This document shows, piece by piece, positions 28,600-33,024 of a stretch of 33,024 nucleotides of DNA (positions are counted from its first letter, which is position 1; the number at the start of each line of letters is the position of its first letter). This DNA is from Branchiostoma floridae (Eukaryota; Chordata; Leptocardii; Amphioxiformes; Branchiostomatidae): positions 4,256,583-4,289,606 of the forward strand of contig NC_049983.1 in NCBI RefSeq assembly GCF_000003815.2, given 5' to 3'. A model generated the notes under the pieces. It did not search any database. It was given only the letters and a program-made list of their open reading frames with translations, and was not told where the DNA came from. The translations under genes and the position numbers were made by a program.

Positions 28600-30274
28600 C
28601 TGCACAAAACAAGACAACACTTCTATCAATTCAAGAACAATTTGCAAATCAACCCTTAACTGCCAAGCCCGGATACATGTATATATGGCACACATACTCA
28701 TGCCCTGTGTGCCATGCCCGGATATATCCGGGATAGCGTATTTCCCCAAAGTAGCAGCTTTGCGCGTGTGTAGCGCACGAACCCCGGAAGTTAGGGACTT
28801 CGGCCTTGTTCGGGGGGTTCTTTTTGGAGGTCAGCGGCCAAACCTGGCACTAATAGCATTTTATAGGGCTGGAACTCTGGCAGTTTAAGGGTTTTGAAAT
28901 GTATAGAGTTCCACATCTTAAATAATCTTTTTCACCCAGATAACCTTTCTTTTTGCTTTCTGTGCTGGTGTAATTTTTAAAAAAATTTCTTAGCTGCAAC
29001 AGACTATAACTGAGTGCTAATCTTGTGTGTGTGTGTGTGAACATGATACAATTGTAACTGGTAGTAAAGTGTGTTTAGCTTTCATACTCTTCCTCCTAGC
29101 AGAGAAAGAAGTTCCATAATGATTGTTAAGAGTCTTTGGTATGACCCGGCTACAACATCCAGTCTTCCTTGGTGGTCTCCCATCCAAGTTTTCTGTCTAG
29201 ACTGCATGTTGCTTATAACTTCTGAGGTCAGAGGGACTAGTACAACTAATAGGAACATAAGCAGCGATTCTTGAGACTTGTACGTACCATTGAGAATCAT
29301 TCTGGAGGCGATAGCGGTGGGGTATCCCACAGTCTTGGCCATGGCGGAGTAGCCCTGGGGGTCTCCGTACTGCAGTAACGACACCTTCTCCTCAAACCTG
29401 CTGCCATCAGATCGCTCAATCTGGATGAGATGGATCAACAGGACCATGTCTCTCTCTCCTGCACCTGTATGGTGGACAGAAAAGCACATCTGCAGGGGGC
29501 TTTCTCTTGTAGCTAGTTGCAGTACTTTTTCCTGGTCTGGAAAGAAAAGCCAGTATCGCAACATGACATTATACAATGAATCATTGTAGTTCCTAATCAT
29601 TAAGCCAGTCAACTTACCATAAGCCAGCTTCTTGGCTAGGTAGTTTGATAAGGTGTCCAGAGGTGTTGTCTGTTTGTCCACTGGTTCTGAAGACAGGAGT
29701 CCCAGTCTGGAGGGGCCAGAAACAAACACAACATTGATTTTCTCAAACATTGACATTATGTCTTCATTTGCAGGACTAGTGACTTAAGCTCATACGAAAT
29801 CTATGTCACTTTTCAAAGTTTGTGATCAGTTTTGGGCTCTATTACTCTAATCATCATTTTCTTGTATATATGTGCCCCAGTGCCTGCCAAAATTCTGAGA
29901 CTTTGTTGGAATCTGCATCTGGGTGGGGTATGGAGCCTGACAAGACCAAGACCGGATGTCAACACCACTGTAGTTTTGGAAGTTACATTATACTCTACAT
30001 GCATGCTGTATCCAAACAATAGTGCAATGGTGTGACTTGTATGTAAACACAGAGGAGTTTCTATGACACAAATTCAGCTCTGCGTCTTAGGAGAATGCAT
30101 ATCACATAATACTAAGATTTAAAAGTCCTAGCAAGTACAAGAAGAAAGACCCACTTACTTCTCCATGACTTGTAACCTGTACTCCTCGCCGCCGACCTTG
30201 TCCAAGATGGCCGCCTTGAGCGCCTCGTCGCTGACGTCAGTCATCACGTCCAGCAGGTTACACAGCATGTCTCT
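28484..30274 (-). CDS. AASS: AASS C-terminal part (saccharopine dehydrogenase domain), last four exons, partial
   Basis: Alpha-aminoadipic semialdehyde synthase is the mitochondrial bifunctional enzyme that joins lysine and 2-oxoglutarate to saccharopine (N-terminal lysine-ketoglutarate reductase) and then oxidises saccharopine to aminoadipic semialdehyde and glutamate (C-terminal dehydrogenase). Exons in transcript order are 30274-30159, 29706-29618, 29464-29288 and 28599-28484: 498 bases, 165 residues plus TGA, all GT-AG and in frame. The block 'YGDPQGYSAMAKTVG' with 'PTAIA' after it is diagnostic of the saccharopine dehydrogenase C-terminal domain. The end 'YQPILDRLKLENV' matches the family's final helix. 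Upstream exons, about 80 percent of the protein, were not found between 30275 and 33024, where an opposite-strand gene lies instead. The gene is convergent with KIN17. Confidence 0.95.
28653..28891. mobile_element. Small TIR element in the last AASS intron
   Basis: Left end CCCTTAACTGCCAAGCCCGG, right end 'GGCTGGAACTCTGGCAGTTT' then AAGGG; the outer ~13 bases match in inverted form with one length difference. Flanks TCAA and TTTT are not a clear duplication; a piggyBac-type TTAA origin is possible but unproven. It sits 53 bases upstream of the last AASS exon. Confidence 0.6.
29021..29039. repeat. (GT)n microsatellite
   Basis: About nine GT units in the last AASS intron. Confidence 0.85.
29288..29464 (-). 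CDS. AASS: AASS exon (second from end), conserved SDH block
   Basis: Encodes 'AGERDMVLLIHLIQIERSDG' and 'LLQYGDPQGYSAMAKTVG'. The acceptor at CATACAG is preferred over the next AG six bases later because it gives the family's spacing between Tyr-Gly and Asp-Met. Donor GTACGT. Confidence 0.96.
29618..29706 (-). CDS. AASS: AASS exon (third from end)
   Basis: Encodes 'LGLLSSEPVDKQTTPLDTLS' and 'NYLAKKLAYG'. The acceptor CCTCCAG gives a clean Glu-Lys-Leu-Gly join with the previous exon; donor GTAAGT. Confidence 0.94.
29707..30158. other. AASS intron, nothing recognised
   Basis: No repeat boundary or gene was seen; open frames on both strands of 29813-30035 are unsupported. Confidence 0.5.
30159..30274 (-). 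CDS. AASS: AASS exon (fourth from end)
   Basis: Encodes 'RDMLCNLLDVMTDVSDEALK' then 'AAILDKVGGEEYRLQVMEK', similar to the helical insert before the LGLL block in animal AASS. Starts at a codon boundary after CCCCCAG; ends with AA before GTAAGT. The AAGATGGCCGCC word inside is coding sequence, not a promoter. Confidence 0.9.
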
Positions 30275-30387
30275 CTGGGGGGAGGGGGAAGGACATCAGG
30301 GGTTGGGGGAGCAAAATAAGACCCTACATAAATAAAATTTTAAAAGACATTTGGAGTTCACGTGCAAATTTGTCATTATCAATTCAT

Positions 30388-30733
30388 TAGGGCTTGAACT
30401 ACCACCTACATAGGTTAGCTTAGTGCAGGTAAAATTGGAGCTGTGCAGGTATTTCTGATGTCTACTTGCACCTAACCTGCACTAGTCCATGTACCAAGTT
30501 TTATATGTTTTGGTGTTTTTTTATGTTAATTATGATGTGGTCATATTTGGATTGTTATTAGCTGCATTGACTGTTACCACCATATAAAAAAATATCAATG
30601 GTTTCTGAACAATTTTGATATGATCCATACTTCCTAAATTCAGAGTGGTGCAGGTAAAATTTGTCTGGTGCAGGTAATTTTCAATGTTACCTGCACCAGT
30701 GCAGGTATGCAGAAAAAAGTATTTTGAGCCCTG
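30388..30733. mobile_element. TIR element, CAGGGCTCGAAATAC family, copy 3
   Basis: Begins TAGGGCTTGAACTACCACCT, ends 'AGTATTTTGAGCCCTG'. Shares 'TTAGTGCAGGTAAAATTGGA' with the 18720 copy and, in reverse, 'AATTTAGGAAGTATGGATCA' with the 16157 copy. No target duplication is clear. Confidence 0.88.
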
Positions 30734-31368
30734 AGTCATGTTGAACTATTACTATTAGGAGGTTTCATCAAGATGTAAATAAATAGCTAAACTGGGGTGT
30801 AAAAAGGATATATTGCTTAACTTGTCCAGTAAGTAGTCACATATAAGTGAGTCACATGTGCAATCACGCACATGGTACAGTCATCAAGTTACCAGTATCA
30901 CAATGACAGAAGACCCGGCCTATACAAACAGTTTGGGCCGCAGGATACCTTAAACCTATACAGTAATGTATCAGTAAGATGAAGGATTGAACGAGAAAAA
31001 AAAACTCTTTAATATACAAGAACTCATATGATAACAAACCTAATATGAACTAAAAAGTAAAGCATTTAAAAATTAAATCAAAACAACAGCAACAATTTGA
31101 ACACGAAAACAAGTCTTGAAGCCGACCAAACCCTTCACAGCGGTACAGTGGACTGTTCTTTTGTTATGATAATGAACAGTACAGGCAGGTGAATCATCCA
31201 GTCTTTGTTGGGGAATTCCACATGCATGACTCAGTTCCTTAACTTAGACACGTCAGCTTCTTAAAGCTTGTTGTCAGTAAAATATAGCTTGAGGTATAGA
31301 TCAGACCTGTACTTTGGACTTTGGAATCATTCAATTTCCAGTTGTTTTTTCTTTGCTTTATCCCACAG
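30734..31368. other. Space upstream of the TPR-like gene
   Basis: No AASS exon could be found here on the minus strand and no firm promoter motif on the plus strand. AT-rich, without recognised repeats. Confidence 0.45.
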
Positions 31369-31385
31369 TGTACAATGCAGAACAG
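31369..31385 (+). CDS. Candidate 17-base microexon carrying the start codon
   Basis: Pyrimidine-rich 'TTTATCCCACAG' precedes it and GTAAGT follows. It contains ATGCAGAACAG, which joins to G-GAA-GTA of the next exon to read M-Q-N-R-E-V. Strong sites and frame agreement support it; there is no transcript evidence. Confidence 0.5.
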
Positions 31386-32863
31386 GTAAGTGGAAATACA
31401 TTATATTACATTAATTCTTAACAGTTAGTTGGACAAGTGGAACCAGATTTTGCAAATGTTTGGCAAATGATTTAACATCATTACAATGACAGCAATAGAT
31501 GACTACCCTGAAAAATCTTTGAAACAAATTATATACTACTTAATATTATATCTTGTTGATACACAGGAAACTCTAAAGCAAGATTTGCATAACTTAATGC
31601 GCATAAAAAGCTGAAACATCCCTAAATGTAAAAAAAAATGAATTTGGCATAAAACGAAAACTTGCTTAAGGACAAAAAGATATGTTCAAGTTTTCAAAGA
31701 ATAAACAAGACCTTCTGCATGGAATTTTATAATATCAAGTCATGAAAGATTATTTTCATGTTTCTTTTCTGTACAGGGAAGTAGACAGGCTTCGCAGACT
31801 ATCTCAAGCTGAAACTATAAACGTTACAGATGTCCGTGGGGATGGCAACATTACCGTCACAGCTGGCAGTGGCAGTACCATCATCATACCTACATGTTGT
31901 AGTTGTAACAAAGGAGAAGACCACAAAGGTGCCGGCTGTGGCACACTTCTTCCAGTCTTGCCCAAACCAGTCAGCAAGCCTCCGCGACTGAACACCAAAA
32001 CTGAGAAAACTTGTCACATGTACATTGACAACTTGGCCATGCTAACTGTAGAGGGAAAGATCCCAAAATGCCGCAAAGTCATTGCTAAGTTGATGAAAAC
32101 GAAGACAGACCCGGACTACCAAGTGTCACTCCGACACGCGGCAAGTCTGAATGCCATCTACGAGGGAGACTTCAAGAAGGTGAGCCGTCTCCTGCGTGAA
32201 GCTAGCGCCATTCTTCCCGAGACGACAAACGAGACGGAGCACAGGCTTTGGTGGGGGAACCTGAAGTGTCTCGCCAAGTTGAGAGAGGGGAACTGTGATG
32301 TGGGGATAGTCTTTGCAAAAGAGGCTCTTCCGCTGTTAGACTTGACGCCACCTGGTTGTCTCACAGCTTGGATGCTCATCAACCACGCCTTGCTTCTGAC
32401 TGAGATCGCCGCAACCCAAGACGACCACGAAGACAGACGATACCTCGTGAAGATGGCAGAGAGAGATTACCAACAGGCCGTCGAGCACGCCGAATACGAA
32501 CCCACCAATCAGATGCTCCATTCGCAAACGCGAGTGCCGCAGTTTGCCAAAATGGGCCTGGCCTTTTTGTACCTTGGTTGTACGTTTGGTACCCTGGTTG
32601 ACTTCAGTTTGGGAACAACGGACATTTCCTTAGAAGACATCAAGAGGGCGCAGAATTTGATTGGTGCGCTAGAAAGAGACGGAATGGTTTGTGATTCGGG
32701 AAGGTTCCAGTTGATGGTGGCTAAAGTGTGTCTGTACTACAGGCTGGGTAGTTACCAACAGGCCCTGGACTTGGCAAAGGAAGCCAAGGACTTTGCCACC
32801 AAACACTCATTTGGTGGTTTTGTTAAATTTGCTGACAGCATTGTACAGTGTTTACAGGAGTAG
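31369..32863 (+). CDS. Unrecognised TPR-like helical-repeat protein, about 365 residues, microexon plus large exon
   Basis: I do not recognise a named family. The large exon (31777-32863, TAG) opens after TCTGTACAG with 'EVDRLRRLSQAE', then a strand-like, glycine-rich 'INVTDVRGDGNITVTAGSGS', then a cysteine cluster (C44, C45, C47, C58 in this model). From about residue 85 it is helical, with tetratricopeptide-like pairs ('AKVCLYYRLGSYQQALDLAK' near the end). A 17-base segment at 31369-31385 between CCCACAG and GTAAGT joins in frame and gives MQNR-EVDRL, so it may hold the start codon. Earlier coding exons cannot be excluded. Amphioxus has many TPR-type proteins, some with innate-immune-like domains; that link is inference. 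No signal peptide or membrane segment. The gene lies on the strand opposite AASS, upstream of its last exons. Confidence 0.7.
31777..32863 (+). CDS. Large terminal exon of the TPR-like protein
   Basis: Open for 361 codons with coding-like composition and a good acceptor. An upstream in-frame ATG at 31742 lies before the acceptor, so reading from it would include intron sequence; I therefore start the exon at 31777. Confidence 0.85.
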
Positions 32864-33024
32864 TGTTTAGGGATACACTGTGTTTATAAACTAAGATTAT
32901 GATCATAGCACTTCTCAATCATGTAATCGAAATTCAATAGCTTTCTGTGTATAAAAATACAATACTGTAACTTACAGTGTACGTCTCTATAATATGACAG
33001 CTTTACATGTACTGTGTACCTCTG
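32864..33024. other. Downstream of the TPR-like gene
   Basis: Probable 3' untranslated region. ATAAAA near 32953 is a weak polyadenylation word; no AATAAA is visible before the window ends. Confidence 0.4.

Noticed and set aside
29813-30035. Overlapping open frames of 66-68 codons on both strands
   Set aside because: Located in an AASS intron, no similarity, mutually overlapping.
30200-30215. AAGATGGCCGCC as a YY1 promoter site
   Set aside because: It is inside an in-frame AASS exon, so coding constraint explains it.
1-33024. tRNA, rRNA or other structured RNA genes
   Set aside because: No tRNA-like A/B box pair or rRNA segment was noticed by eye; a covariance-model scan was not possible.

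Overview
The window looks like nuclear DNA of an invertebrate deuterostome, most likely a cephalochordate (amphioxus, Branchiostoma). Two conserved animal genes are split by GT-AG introns, the introns are packed with short terminal-inverted-repeat elements, there is a satellite array and a 260-base assembly gap, and a lineage-type TPR-like protein sits at the right end. The organism is an inference from overall character; no marker gene fixes the species.

Layout. Bases 1-5375 are a satellite array of about 90-base units whose orientation flips near 1800-1870. Each unit carries the dyad TGTGTCA-N7-TGACACA. Bases 5376-10660 hold no convincing host gene but do hold transposon remains: a hairpin element, a deleted mariner with a helix-turn-helix transposase remnant, a Harbinger-type MITE, and a 156-base tandem duplication. 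Bases 10680-25284 carry KIN17 (plus strand), reconstructed here as nine coding exons, 1215 bases and 404 residues, with every junction in frame. It has a CpG-type promoter with E-box, CCAAT and YY1 motifs. All eight introns contain at least one recognisable or probable mobile element, several with exact 8-base target duplications. The last intron holds a 4-kb structure with outward inverted ends.

Bases 25285-28483 are the intergenic space between two convergent genes and contain a mariner-type element interrupted by the gap and an old hAT-type MITE copy. Bases 28484-30274 (minus strand) are the last four exons, 165 residues, of AASS, the lysine-degrading lysine-ketoglutarate reductase/saccharopine dehydrogenase. 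The exons for the rest of that protein were not found up to 33024. In the space where they would be expected lies an opposite-strand gene (31369-32863) for an unrecognised 365-residue helical-repeat protein with a glycine-rich beta motif and a cysteine cluster at its N-terminus, probably starting in a 17-base microexon.

KIN17 (nucleic-acid binding in replication, repair and splicing) and AASS (mitochondrial lysine catabolism) have no known shared pathway; their neighbourhood is positional. The most notable signals are the flipped dyad-core satellite, a MITE that inserted at and duplicated the likely branch point of KIN17 intron 1, the 4-kb inverted-ended structure with nuclear-receptor-like sites and GC-hairpin repeats, and the gene lying on the opposite strand upstream of the AASS tail.
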